From Saururus chinensis (Eukaryota; Streptophyta; Magnoliopsida; Piperales; Saururaceae), in assembly GCA_035235625.1 (NCBI GenBank), contig CP141148.1, forward strand, positions 34,349,057 through 34,413,056: DNA of 64,000 nt, written 5' to 3'. Below the pieces are notes generated by a model. The model worked only from the letters and a program-made list of their open reading frames with translations, searched no databases and had not been told where the DNA came from. This document shows, in pieces, positions 12,159 through 24,300 of this stretch. A program made the translations under genes and the position numbers. Each line of letters starts with the position of its first letter. The stretch's first letter is position 1.

Positions 12159-12580
12159 TGTAAGGACCCTCATCTTTAAACCGGGTTTGATTTTTATTTA
12201 ATTATGGGTTATCGTGCAATTTACGTGTTTTCTGATCTTATTCGGTGATTTTGTAAATAAATAGAGTTTGTGATGGTTTTAACCAAAATTAACTTCAATA
12301 TTAGTGGTTTTAAGTGATTTTAAACCAAATGTGAATTTTTGAGATTTTTCGGAATTTTCACTATTTTCCCAAAAATTAGGGTTTTGGCGGGACCCCTGTG
12401 GGCCCCACGGTCGAAAATTTTATTTTTGTGTCAAATGAACCTAGACATATACTTAAGCTCACACAAAAATTTTCAGAATTTTATTAGGCTTAATTCGTGC
12501 TTAAATTTGCAAAATAACCACTTTTAGCCTACTTTTCATATTTATACCCCAAAACTTACCTTTGCCTACCCCAACCCTTA

Positions 12581-12591
12581 CTATAAAAGGG
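12581..12591 (+). promoter_or_regulatory. TATA box of the solo LTR
   Basis: The sequence ctataaaaggg is followed about 60 bp later by a G/A-rich region and leader-like sequence. This fits the U3/R border of an LTR promoter. Whether it is active is not visible. Confidence 0.55.
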
Positions 12592-14631
12592 CAAACCTGA
12601 GCCATTTCCATTTTTGGGAATAGGCTAAGGAAGGAGGTCTGGCCTAATCCCCACTTAGGCCCGAATTAGAAGCCGATTAAGGTAAGCTTGCTCTAATTAA
12701 GCACTAATCCATGGCTTTTCTCTTAATTTCTTCTAAATCTACCATTTTCCCCTTGATTCAATTCGTTTTTGACCATCAAAAGCTACTGATTTGTGTTTTA
12801 CTACAAACCCTAACTTTCAAAATTCGATTTTTACTACCAACAAGCCCTAGATCTAAGATTCAATTAAGGATTTCTTAAGTAAATCGATTTCTATTGGTGT
12901 TTGATTCAAACTCATTGTGTTTTCAAGGATTTCAAGAAGGGTGACTCTTCAATCCGAGCTTAATCAAGTGCTGAGGTAATGGGTCTTCAAAATCTCTGTT
13001 TATCCATGGTAAAACTCTTCATTTTTGGCTTATTTCGAAATGGTTTGCTTGATTTAGTGTGTTAATGGTAAGATTAGAAAATGGAATTATTTAATCCCGA
13101 TTTCTTAGGGTTTTGCATTATTATGGTTTGGTTTGATATTCTGGAAGTCAAGGAGGACTTTTGATGATGATTAGGGTGCTAGATGTGGATTTGAAGTGTT
13201 ATCTATGGTGTCTCGGTTTGATTTTGCGAAAGGAAGAAGATGACTGTTCTACCGTGTTGGCGATCGATCGGCCTTGCAGGGCGATCGATCGGCTGAACTG
13301 AAAATTTGAAAATTTTGCGTGTAACCGATCGAACGGCCTGAAGGGCGATCGATCGGCTACACAGGAAATTGTATGTTGTGTGTATGATGCCTATTTTGAT
13401 GATTCCACTTTAGCTTGCCAATTTTATATGAATGTGGAGTGTTTTAAGCTATGTTAGGCTACTGGAAATGCATGCTATTGAGTTTATGGAGTTGAGATAT
13501 ATGCTTAGTGATGGTGGAATGACTTATGTTTTGTGGCATGATGTTGGAATCGTTATTTTGAAATTATGAATAGTTGTTTCCCTTTGGTTGAGCATATTTC
13601 AGTAGGACTACAATCATTGTTGGACAGATTTGTCATGATAAATTGTGATTAATGGTGTGTGAATGTTGGTGAATGCCATGACTCAATGATGAAATGAGTG
13701 ATGTTATAGGTGTTTAGCCTTTGTGGTTGAGTTTTGAATTTAACTATGATTTCAACGATTCTTCTACTATGATTTCATTTGGAATTCATGTTTAGGTAGA
13801 AATTCACATGTGTAGTGTGGTGGTGAGTTGATTTTCAAGCATGTTAATATGCATCATGTGAAAGGCTTCTACTAGTTACACACACACATGTGGGGGTTAA
13901 ATGATGATGTTGAAGCTTAATATCGTGATTATGAATGATGCATTAGGGGCTGGTGAGAACACTTATCATGATTAGGGTTCATGTATGCTTTGCCCACGCA
14001 TGTACCATGTTGCACGCATCATGAAAATGGATTTCCAATTGAGGCTTCATCGTGATTAATCGAATTTGACCGATTGGATGCAATGTGATGGAATTGCGTG
14101 CCGGGTTTATCGGTCGTGGATTAATCGCAAGTTGATTGGTCCGAAAGGACATATTTTGATTTGAAGTTCCTGTGTGGAACGATTTGGAGTTCCTGTGTGG
14201 AACGAGTGCACTCCCCGGGTTGAGTCTTGTTTAATGGAATAATGTGGGGACGAGTTGTGTACTTGTCTTGCGGATATGTGAGAATATCATTATGTGTGTC
14301 ATCTGGACCACGAGAATCCGGTGTGGTATGCCGTGTGCACCCCGCTACCACGTGTTCTAGGGTTCTCTCGTGTGAGAACTCGGGCTCTTCCCTCCGCGGG
14401 GAGATGTCCCTGGGCGAACACCCTGCTCTAGATTCTCTGTGTGAGAATGGGACATCCTTGGCCAGGATTGTCCAGGGCGAGCAGTATTAGGGATTGACAA
14501 CCCCGATCTTTCTTGAATTCTTGTGTAGAATTTTGTACCATGACACGCCTTCGTGGCCTTGTCTATGCTCCCGTACGTGTGACGTCAATGTGTGATTACT
14601 CCTTGATGGAGGTTGATTGTGATAACATTAT

Positions 14632-14890
14632 GCATGTGGGAATATGTATGTTAGAGATACATCCATGCATGTTGATATTGATGTTATGCATGTGGAATAT
14701 GTATGTTAGAGATACATCCATGCATGTTGATATTGATGTTATGCATGTGGAATATGTATGTTAGAGATACATCCATGCATGTTGATATTGATGTTATGCA
14801 TGTGGAATATGTATGTTAGAGATACATCCATGCGGGATTGGTTATGATGTGAATGCATGTGGGAATATGTATGCTAGAGATACATCCATG
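14632..14890 (+). repeat. 55-bp tandem repeat, five copies
   Basis: The word gttagagatacatccatgc recurs at 14650, 14705, 14760 and 14815 (exact 55-bp period). A fifth, diverged copy at 14873 has gctagag. The units also share 'gcatgtggaatatgtat' and 'gttgatattgatgttat'. It lies inside the solo LTR. Confidence 0.95.
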
Positions 14891-15531
14891 CAGGTTGAAT
14901 TATGCATTTTTATGCAGTGTTAAGTGATATGAACGTGTGATCAGAAAGTGATGCACCGTGTAAATCTTTGATCTGAAACGATCTCATTTCTAAGCTATCG
15001 TATTTTCTACGTTGACAGTGATATTAAAACCATTGCTGAGTGTTAAAACTCACCCCTCTTTTGTGTTTTGATTTGGGGCTGCGTGGTGCGACACGCAGAC
15101 GGACAGGATTGCCTTTTTGAGGGAAGGTCAGAGGTAGCTTGGGTGTGATGATGGAGATCGTTGCGTGACTTATCATCGTTTCTTTCATGCTTTATGTTCG
15201 AACCTTTGTGTAGGGTTCTTGTTGTGGATTTATGTCACATGTTACAGTTATGTTTGCTTATGACTTATTTTGAGCCGGTGTGGGCTTTACTTAAACTAAG
15301 CTTGTGGGTTTGAGATTGTTGTTTACTTTGTGTTAAGCAACACCTTTTTTTTTCCCTTTTATTTACTCTTGCTCAAAGGATTGTGCGTACTCCGTGTTGC
15401 TGTTAATCGCCCGTGGTTAGGGATTAAGTCTTCCGCTAGAATCGTTTCTCAATTTCACTTCGTCGCCCCCGCGCGCTTGACCGGCCCTTGGACCGGGTTC
15501 GGCTCGGGTCGGGCATCGTCGGGGCGTGACA

Positions 15532-15875
15532 GAATCAATCCACCTCGGAAACGAGCATCCATCTCAAGAGCTCTCCGCACAACCTACAAAACCTCCCATA
15601 CAACGGGGCTAAAAAATAGGGTAATGAGTATTTTCATACTCAGAGGAAAATACCCAGTAGGGGAATCCAAACAGTGAACTCACAAGTTCAAAAGTACATG
15701 TGTTCATGCAACTCAAACATGAAGCAGATAGGCATATCAATATCATGCTCATACGCATACAAACATACCAAATGCACCATCGTGCCAAAGTCATGCCAAA
15801 AGTACCAACGTGCCAAAATCATACCAAAGGCACCATTGTGCCAAAATCATACTATCAAATTAATTTTGGCCAAAG
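15532..15875 (-). mobile_element. Gypsy-type LTR remnant, copy B (second part)
   Basis: It continues copy B after the solo LTR. It contains 'gggtaatgagtattttcatactcagagg' type sequence typical of gypsy LTRs. A ~30-bp short tandem repeat lies at 15765-15850 ('cgtgccaaa-tcatgccaaa-g-acca', three units). The right boundary is uncertain. Confidence 0.6.
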
Positions 15876-17182
15876 AGGGTATCTGTTTACTACTAATGTG
15901 GGACAGAGAGAGTATAATTTAACCAATTTGGACAGACGAGTTTTCAAATATGGTGGCCATAAATTAAGCCATTGCTTGTGCCATGTTCCCATACCTTTTG
16001 AGGATATGTTCAAAGATAACTACAATGCTATATTCGGATTCATTCATCATTCATGAACTGCACTTTCATCGCATTGAGTCACAATTTTGAATAAAAGTTA
16101 ATAATGCCCATTACAATGAAGGAAGACAAGATACGAATAAAAAATTGAGGGAAGAAGCAAAAGAAGAATTCTAATTGGCATTGCTTTTCCGGTGAAGGTA
16201 ACAAATTTCCATAATTAGTCACTTGTTGTTATTAGAAAGTCTTCCTTTGAAACGGATTGGAGAGGAATTTTCCAGAGATGGATCGTTTCAGGGAGAGTGT
16301 TTTACGGGGAATATTTCCTTGCTGACATTGGCCTTTGTAGAAGTTATGCTGGAGAATGCTTTTGCTTGTGTAATAGGAGGATTTGTTCCAAATAAGTTGG
16401 TATCTTTCGTTGTCTCCGGGATCGGAATTCTCTTATTTGCAAAGTGTAATTCTGAAGTATGCATACTAGACTTGTCCACTTGAGAACTGTTTTCTTTTTT
16501 TTTCTTTTATTTTGAAGAAAGACAGGACTTGGTGAATGGTATTCCTTAGAATGAAAATGATATCCTACACACTTAGGGGTGTAAGTTTACTCGGCCGGCC
16601 CGCAGCCCGGCTCAACCCGTTAAAATAACGGGCTAAGGTCAAAAAATGTGGGCTACTAGGTTGGGTCGGGCCTGTAAATTTTAGGCAATCATAGTTTAGG
16701 GCCGGGCTTAGGCCTTACCCAGAAAAACACTTAGGCCCGACCCGTCATCTCACTCCAATATAAGTCGTAAGGCCTACAACCTGTCTGATCCAGCCCATAA
16801 GTCATAAGGCCCATAATCAATCTTACCTAAATGAATTCTTCATGATATGACGGTTGCATATGACGGTATTTATATCCTCTAAAAAATATCCATGACCAGT
16901 AAGTACCTCCACTTCTCCCTCTGTCTCCCCATTTGCAACTAGTTGGCCGCCCGGCATCTAGCGCTCCAACTTGACCAGCTCCATCATGGAGCCTCCATGT
17001 CCTCTCCATCTACGACAACTCCCTTACGTGTCATAGCGGTCCTCCTTAAATTTCCTTGACTGGGGGTATCTATTCTCATGCTCCAGCCTTCCCTCGAAAG
17101 CACTTGTCACTGCCATTTTCACTAGAGGAGGATGCACTCGCCCATGGCTAATCGTGATGGCTAATTGTCCCAACACGATCAG
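15876..17182. other. Non-genic stretch with dispersed repeat copy 2, RLK relic and hAT-like sequence
   Basis: The region 15895-16025 is copy 2 of the repeat at 10237-10354. The region 16120-16181 is an RLK start relic, annotated separately. The region 16570-16810 is rich in 'cgggcc' and 'ggcccgacccg' blocks typical of the ends of small hAT-like elements. Nothing else was recognised. Confidence 0.5.
16120..16181 (-). pseudogene. LRR receptor-like kinase relic I (signal peptide start)
   Basis: On the minus strand ATG at 16179-16181 opens MPIRILLLLLPS, a hydrophobic signal-like stretch. It is matched base for base over ~60 bp by the start of the LRR relic at 8320-8390 ('gaagcaaaagaagaatt', 'ttttccggtgaag'). 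No LRR follows. The distance to the kinase end at 9165-9570 and the shared orientation suggest these are the two ends of one receptor gene, gutted by the LTR cluster between them. Confidence 0.6.
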
Positions 17183-20100
17183 CTACATTTGAAAAGATTA
17201 TAATTTTTATTTAATTATGAAACCTAAATAGAGCTATTATTTTAAGATAGAGGGACAATATCGCATTTCCTCTTGTGCCCTTGGAGAAGGCAACCCTTCA
17301 TGGAGCATCCACATTTGTCACATTTACCCAAGGAGTTTTTTTTTGTCCTTCTTTTATGTCAATTTTGTGTCCCTCAAATTTATAGTATCTATGCCTTGCT
17401 TTATCTAGCGATGGACCTAAAAGTTTCATTTTGGCATCTACATAAAGGTGTCATTATGAAAGACATAGAAGGCAACGAACGGGTCAGTATATAGGATCCT
17501 TTTTCAAAAGTAGAAAGGGATTAGAGAGACGGACAAACCTAGATGTTGACAGAGAGTAGAGTGAAGGAAAAGAACAAAGACAAACCTTCCAGATAGTGAG
17601 GGAAGGAAAAGACATGAAGATGAAGACAGAGACAAAGAACCTACCGGTAGAGTGACCAAAGAACCTAGAGAAAAATAAAAGAACTTGGTGAGAAGAAGAG
17701 GTCTTCGGAAGAACCGGGTCTCTTCGAAGAAGAAAAAGAGGTCTTCAGTAGAAGAAGTTTTCAGAACAACCGAGTCGAGTGTTTTCGAGGAAGAATGAGA
17801 GGTCTTCAAAAAAACCAGGTCGGGTGTGTCTTTAGGTCTTGATTTCAAGTAAACTCTAGTCGTCATCCTTCGGGCTTCTTCGTTGGAAGACAACTAGAAT
17901 TTCCTTAAAGTTAAAACTTGAAGACGCACCCAACCCGATTTTTTAAAGTCCTTTCCTTCTTCCTCAAAGACATTCAACCTGGTTATTCTAAAAACCTCTT
18001 CAACTGAAGACCTCTTCTTCATCCTCTTGTTCTTCTATGGGTTCCTCTCTCCCTTTCTGTCTTTCTTTTCTGGCAATTTTGTGTCCCTCAAATTTATAGT
18101 ATCTATGGCTTGCATTATTTGGTGATGGACCTGAAAGTTTCGTTTCGGCAACTGCATAAAGGTGTCATTATGAAAGACAGGGAAGGCAACAAACGGGTCA
18201 GTATATAGGATCCTTTTTCAAAAGTAGAAAGGGGTTAAAGAAATGAACAGACCTTGATGTTAACATAGAGTAGAGGGAAAGAAAAGAACAGAGACAAACC
18301 TTCCAGACAATGAGGGAAGGAAAAGACACGAAGATGAAGACAGAGACAAAGAACCCACTAGTAGAGTGACCAAAGAACCCAGAGAAGAACAGAAAAACCG
18401 GGGGAGAAGAAGAGGTCTTCGGAAGAACCGGGTCTCTTCAAAGAAGAAAAAGAGGTCTTCAGTAGAAGAGGTTTTCAGAACAACCGAATCGAGTGTTTTC
18501 AAGGAAGAAGGAGAGGTCTTTAGAAGAACCAGGTCGGGTGTGTCTTTAGGTCTTGACTTTAAGGAAACTCTAGTTGTCTTCCTTTGGGCTTCATCGTTGT
18601 AAAACAACTAGAATTTCTTTGAAGTCAAGACCTAAATACACACCCAACCCGGCTTTTTAAAAGACCTTTCCTTCTTCCTCAAAGACATTCGACCCAGTTA
18701 TTCTGAAAACCTCTTCGACTGAAGACCTCTTCTTCTTCCTCGAAGAGACCCAGTTCTTCTGAAGACTTTTTTTCCCCTAGTTCTTCTGTAGGTTCTCCTC
18801 TCCCTTTATGTCAATTTTGTATCCCTCAAATTTAAAATATCTATTGCTTGCATTATCTGGCGATGGAGCTAAAAATTTCATTTTGGCATCTGCATAAAGT
18901 GTCATTATGAAAGACATAGAAGGCAACGAACGGGTCAGTATATAGGATCCTTTTTCAAAAGCAGAAAAGGGGTAGAGAAACGAACAGACCTGCATGTTGA
19001 TAGAGAGTAGAGGGAAGGAAAAGAATAAAGATAGGCCTTCAAAACGGTGAGGGCAGTAAAAGACATGAAGATAAAGATAGAGACAAAGAACCCACCGGTA
19101 GAGTGACCGAAGGACCTAGAGAAGAATAGAAGAACCAAGGGAGAAGAAGAGGTCTTTGAAAGAACTGGATTTCTTTGAAGAAGAAGAGGTATTTAGTAGA
19201 AGAGGTTTTCAGAACAACCTCGAGGAATGAGAGGTCATCAGAAGATCCTAATCAGTTGTGTCTTTAGGTCTTGACTTTAAGGAAACTCTAGTTGTTTTCC
19301 TTCGGGCTTCTTCGTTGGAAGACAACTAGAATTTCCTTGAAGTCAAGACCTGAAGACGCGCACAACCTAGCTTTTTTGAAGACTTTTCCTTCTTCCACAT
19401 AGACATTAGGCATGGTTATTCTGAAAACCTATTCAACTGAAGACCTCTTCTTCTTCCTCGAAGAGACCCAGTTCTTCCGAAGACCTCTTCTTCATCCCCC
19501 AGTTCTTCTATAGGTTCTTCTCTCCCTTTCTGTCTTTATTTTCTGTCAGTTTTGTGTCCCTCAAATTTATAGTATCTATGACTTACATTATCTAGAGATG
19601 GACCTGAAAATTTCATTTCGACATCTGCGTAAAGGTGTTATTATGAAAGAAAGGGAAGGCAACAAACGAGTCAATATATAGGATCCTTTTTCAAAATCAG
19701 AAAGGGGTTAGAGAAATGGACAGACCGGGATGTTGACAAAGAGTATAGGGAAGGAAAAGAACAAAGACTTTCCAAACAGTGAGGGAAGGAAAAGATACGA
19801 AGATGAAGACAAAGACAAAGAACCCACCGGTAGAGTGACTGAAGAACCCAAAGAAGAATCAAAGAATTGGGGGAGAAGAAGAGGTCTTCAGAAGAACCGG
19901 GTCTCTTTGAAGATGAAGATGAAGATGAAGAAGAGTACGAAGAGGTTTTTAGAATAATCGAGTTGAGTGTTTTCGAGGAAGAAGGAGAGGTCTTCAGAAT
20001 AATAGGGTCGGGTGTCTCTTTAGGTCTTGACTTCAATGAAACTCTAGTCGTCTTCCTTCAAACTTCTTAAAAGGAAGACAACTAGAATTTCCTTAAAGTC

Positions 20101-20790
20101 AAGACCTAAAGACGCACCCAACCCGGTTTTTTTAAAGACCTTTCCTTCTTTCTCATAGACTGTTGACGCAGTTATTTTGAAAACCTCTTCGACTAAAGAC
20201 TCTTCTTTTTCCCCTAGTTCTTCTGTAGGTTCTTCTCTCACTCTACTCGTGGGTTCTTTGTCTTTATCTTTGTGTCTTTTTCTTCTCTCAATGTATGTCT
20301 CCATTCTTTTCCTTCCCTCACTCTCTGTCAACATCCAGGTCTGTCCGTTTCACTCAAGGCCTCTTCTTGATGCATCCAACCCTGTTCTTCCTATCTTTTC
20401 CCTCTATCAACATCCAGGTCCTTGTCTGTTCGTTTATATAACCCCTTTCTGCTCCTGAAAAAGGATCATGTATACTGGCCTCTTTATTGCCTTCCTTGTC
20501 TTTCATAATGACACATTTATGTATATGCTAAAAGGAAACTTACATTCCAATTAGCAGGTCCATCGCAAGATAATGCAAGTCTATAAATTTGATGGATACT
20601 AAACTTACAAAAAAGAAAGACAAAAAGGAAAACTCCCTCGATAAATGTGACAAATGTGGAAGCTCCATGAAGGGTTACCTTCTCCAAGGGCACAAGAGAA
20701 AATGCAGTAAAGTAAGTCCCTCTATCCTAAAATAATAGCTCCATTTAACTTTCATAATTAAGTAAAAATTATAATCTTTTTCAAATGTAG
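17183..20790. repeat. 3.6-kb foldback locus of ~735-bp palindromic repeats
   Basis: The two ends are long inverted repeats. The left end reads ctacatttgaaaagattata. The right end is its inverse, ending 'caaatgtag' at 20790. Both continue inward through 'ggatagagggac', 'cttgtgcccttggagaagg' and 'cacatttgtcacattta'. Inside, a block with 'gtccctcaaatttatagtat' recurs at about 17368, 18083, 18820 and 19555 (periods 715-737) and once in reverse near 20575. After each block a purine-rich arm (GAAGAAGAGGTCTTC type) is followed by its pyrimidine-rich inverse around a short loop near 17875, 18595, 19315 and 20070. Reading frames here are charged low-complexity by-products. It is a foldback-type transposon or hairpin locus. 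Confidence 0.85.
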
Positions 20791-21101
20791 TTATAAAGTA
20801 TATTTTTTAATATTTTGTTATTTTAATCGCCATCTCAGGCTCAGCCTCATAATCAGGGCAGGCAAACGACAAGGCCCAAATCCCCCATCGGGCCCCAGCC
20901 CATTAGGGCTACAGCCACGGCCCTGCCGCACCCCTCCTCAGCAGGGCCACGAAGACTTTTCTACCCTTTGCGAGCAGTGGTATGGAACATTTCTACCCTT
21001 TACCAATAATGCTAGACTTAGGGGGACTTTTTGTCGATTTAACATGAGCATCCACGACCCGTGAGCAATGGGCCCAAATATACATAGTAGTATGATGTAC
21101 T
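20791..21101. other. Short non-genic spacer
   Basis: It contains a C-rich stretch with 'ggcccaaatcccccatcgggccccagccc' type sequence (20870-20930), like small-transposon ends. No gene was seen. Confidence 0.4.
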
Positions 21102-21195
21102 TACTCTGTCCTACATTTATAACACCATTAGGTTTTTCTAATATAGTACATTTTGAAGAAAAAAATAGAGTTATTAATGTTGGAGAGAGGGAGTA
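21102..21195. mobile_element. Stowaway-like MITE
   Basis: It starts tactctgtcctacattta and ends with the inverse (ttaatgttggagagagggagta), flanking TA. It is 94 bp and foldback. Related copies are at 48238-48343 and, degraded, at 31485-31560 and 42465-42530. Confidence 0.75.
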
Positions 21196-21221
21196 GTATT
21201 TTATTTTTCCCAATATATATA

Positions 21222-21416
21222 TATGGAAAAAGTTTATATGAGCCCGGGCTCATATATACCTATGTGAGCCCGAGCTCTATGGGCCGTCGGATTTATATCT
21301 GGCGGCCCATAATATTAATAGGTTTCATGAGTATTATAGGCCGTCGGATGTAAATCTGATGGCCCATAGAGCTCGGGCTCACATAAGTGTATATGAGCCA
21401 GGGCTCATATAAACGG
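21222..21416. mobile_element. Palindromic MITE, family A (copy 2)
   Basis: It is about 195 bp with terminal inverted repeats of ~80 bp: gtttatatgagcccgggctc at the left and its inverse 'gagcc-gggctcatataaac' at the right. Mirrored 'gtgagcccgagctctatgggcc' and 'ggatttatatctggcggcc' blocks lie inside. It abuts a TA microsatellite, consistent with TA-rich target choice. Confidence 0.85.
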
Positions 21417-21418
21417 GA

Positions 21419-21420
<2 letters not shown>

Positions 21421-21509
<89 letters not shown>
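21421..21509. repeat. (TA)n microsatellite
   Basis: About 88 bp of uninterrupted TA dinucleotide directly after the MITE. The Tyr-Ile reading frame across it is an artefact. Confidence 0.98.
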
Positions 21510-21511
<2 letters not shown>

Positions 21512-24300
21512 TATGTAATAATTCAATGCAATGTCATGATAGTGTTGTGTGGCCATTAAATGACTACTAAAAGGTGGAGAGCTACGTGCAAAAAATACCT
21601 TCGCGCTATTCTACTAAGCTTCTTCTACTATGTCGATGAAGGAGGAGGGCGAAGAAGGTAGCCTGATGGCCACAAGCTGCTAGCACAGTAGCCTATTCTG
21701 CTATGTAGCTAGGGCTGTCAACGGGTAGGGTATGGGTATCCATACCCGCTTCCTAAAATTTTACCCATACCCAACCCATTATACCCATTTCCCCATTTAA
21801 TAGATAGTCAAGCAATAAACAAAGAAAATAATAAATAATAAATAAACGGTAAAAAATACATTTTTTGTAAAACCTATTCAATATATGTTTATATGTGTTC
21901 ATTCTAATAACAAGTTCAATCTAGATTTATAATGATCCAAATCACTTAAAATTGCTCAATTATACTGAAGGCAATTGATTATGGATCTTATCCAATGAAA
22001 TCACAAATTGTTCTATATATATAAGACGTTTTCATTAAAGGATGGGCAACATTTGCAACTGCATAAACATGAGGATTGTTTTGTATATAAGCTTATGTCA
22101 ATAAATAACAACTATGTCACTTCCTTATAAAGATGCCTCTGCGAATGAATTAATGGTAACTAATACATGATCAACTTTGGTATACAACAAAGGAATTATA
22201 ACACAAATACAAATAACTACTAAAAATTTAAAAAAAAATCATAACATTAGGTCAAACCTAACTACCAATGAGTAATGAGAATGAACATTTGATAGAAAAT
22301 ATTTACAATCACAAGAATATATATTCCTAAGATAAGCAGCATAGGTAAAACGAGAGTTGATGGGCTTAATGAGTTATACAGGTAATTGTATATTGGATTT
22401 GAGTAATGAGTATGCTATACATACTACTTGAATAATAGGTAACAAAAGTTTTTCTTGAAGGTTGAAATTAGACGATGGTGACTATACTTCACAATGGACA
22501 CCGGCTCATGAACACAAAGGTTTCATACTCTAAGACATACAAGTACAATTTTCTTTAAAGAATTATTTGTTCCTCTTGAATAGATCGAAGTTACTAATGG
22601 GCTACACGACAAACTTCCTCCCAGGATACAACATAGCCTTTAAAAATCTGTAATTACCAATAATGTTAAATAATTTTCCTAAGAACTATATAAGAATGTG
22701 GCTAAAAATTATGTTTGAAAACACAAAGGAAAAACATGAAAGAGAGAACAACACAAGAGGAGGAATAGAGGTGTAGAGTAGGTTTTCTTTTCTATCTTCA
22801 AATGTCAAGACCTGGGTCTCTATTTATAGACTCCTATAGGGTGTGAGGTAAAGAGGTGTGTCCCTTTACAAAGATGTGTCTCATTACAACCCAGGGGATG
22901 CAACCATTCATAATAGTTGCAACCTATGCACAAACTTCAAGGGATGACATCTTTCACTAAGAGGTGCAACATAAATGAAGGTCAACACAAAAAACTAAGG
23001 GATACTGTTATGCACCCCCATCGTGCCCCTTAACCTAAACATGACCAGAAGGAATGACAAGGGTGTGATGAGATGAGTTCTACCTCAACCCGGGTAAGAT
23101 CAAAGTACACAATTAACACTTTGTACAAAAGCAATTAATGGAATAACAAAGAAAATTAAATAAACATTCATACATCCACATATAAGTTCATAGTCGTAAG
23201 AGACTCAAGCCTTCAAAAAGCAACAGACAAGTTCATACTAACAAAATAAAAGGCTCTCCTACAAACATAATTAAGTCTCATAGTTACATCATGTATCAAC
23301 TACTAACTATCCCAAAATAAGTAAACTATCTCATGGTTACCGGATTGGGTTTAGTTTGATTTTCTTGTAGTAATGAGTTAGTTTAATTATAAATTTCTTA
23401 ATGTTTAGTTTTAAATTAGTTTGGTATATTAGTAATTGGCTTAATACACCAAATTTTTACCTATTTAAAGTAATTTTTCTATTTAAATTCCTTGATAAAA
23501 GAAGCAGACCCTACCGTAGGACCCACTCCGTATTGGATGTCGTGCTAACTTTTCAGTCGCCAACCTTATATTAATTTATCTAAGTGAGCTTGGGTGTGAT
23601 TAAATTTATTTTTTGAGTCAAATATGTACTTAAATGGTCACTTAGGATTTATTCACTTATTTTTTGACCCAACAATTTAATTTTTAGCCTATGAGCAACT
23701 TACTATAAAAGAAAAAACCATATCATGTTCCCAAATGGGGAAAAACTGAGATTTAGAGGAGGTTAGGGCTCTACTGCCATTTTCTAAAGGAGAAACTCAT
23801 CGAAAGGTAAGATTTTTCCTAATCTTAATCCTTTCAATCTTGTCTTAATCATCTAATGTTTCATTTCTCCTATTTTGATTCTTAGTTTATTTTCATTAAA
23901 TTTATATTTTTAATCCTGATTTAGAACCCTAATCTATTTTGGCAGAAAGAGTTAGATTTTGATTAGGACTAACAAAAACCCTAATTTTTGGGTAAGGTCT
24001 TTTGAGTTTGGAGATCATTCAAGAGGTTCATAGCGAGAGGTTAGATCACAATAAACCCTTAAATCTCAAAGGAAGGAATAGGTCAAGTTGGCTATTTATA
24101 CTGGTGGTAAGTGGGCTTGCATAGGCCCAATAAGATGACAAATGAAACCCACCTAGGGAAAATAGGCTAAAATGAATGTGTAAGGCCCAAGCTCATCTAA
24201 TATTTGAAGTGAAGTTTGTCAACCCAAGAAGTTGGCGCAACAACGAGGATGGTCGTGGGTCCTACAGTGAGGCCTAATTTATTAGTATAAGGAAATGTAT
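21510..24300. other. Non-genic stretch with hAT-like and LTR-like debris
   Basis: At 21713 'gggctgtcaacgggtagggt' resembles a hAT-type element end. At 22740-23060 and 23330-24260 the texture is LTR-like, with a TATA box (actataaaagaaaaaacc, near 23702) placed as in the LTR at 12581. No TG...CA boundaries with matching flanks were found, and no gene. Confidence 0.4.

Larger units (their letters stand above)
12159..15531 (+). mobile_element. 3.37-kb solo LTR with exact 5-bp target duplication (GAATC)
   Basis: It starts TGTAAGGACCC and ends GGGGCGTGACA, flanked on both sides by GAATC (12154-12158 and 15532-15536). The uninterrupted host sequence is visible in copy A, which proves the insertion. 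A TATA box (ctataaaaggg) lies at 12581-12591, about 420 bp in, as expected for an LTR promoter. There are no gag-pol domains, so this is a solo LTR of a Ty3/gypsy-type element with very long LTRs, read on the plus strand. It carries GATCGATCGG palindromes (13255-13362) and 55-bp tandem repeats (14632-14890). Confidence 0.92.

Noticed and set aside
18366..20070. Charged frames that look conserved between the repeats (VSLGLDF-ETLVVFL)
   Set aside because: The conservation follows from the tandem DNA repeat. Frames are interrupted in other units and mirrored on the opposite strand.
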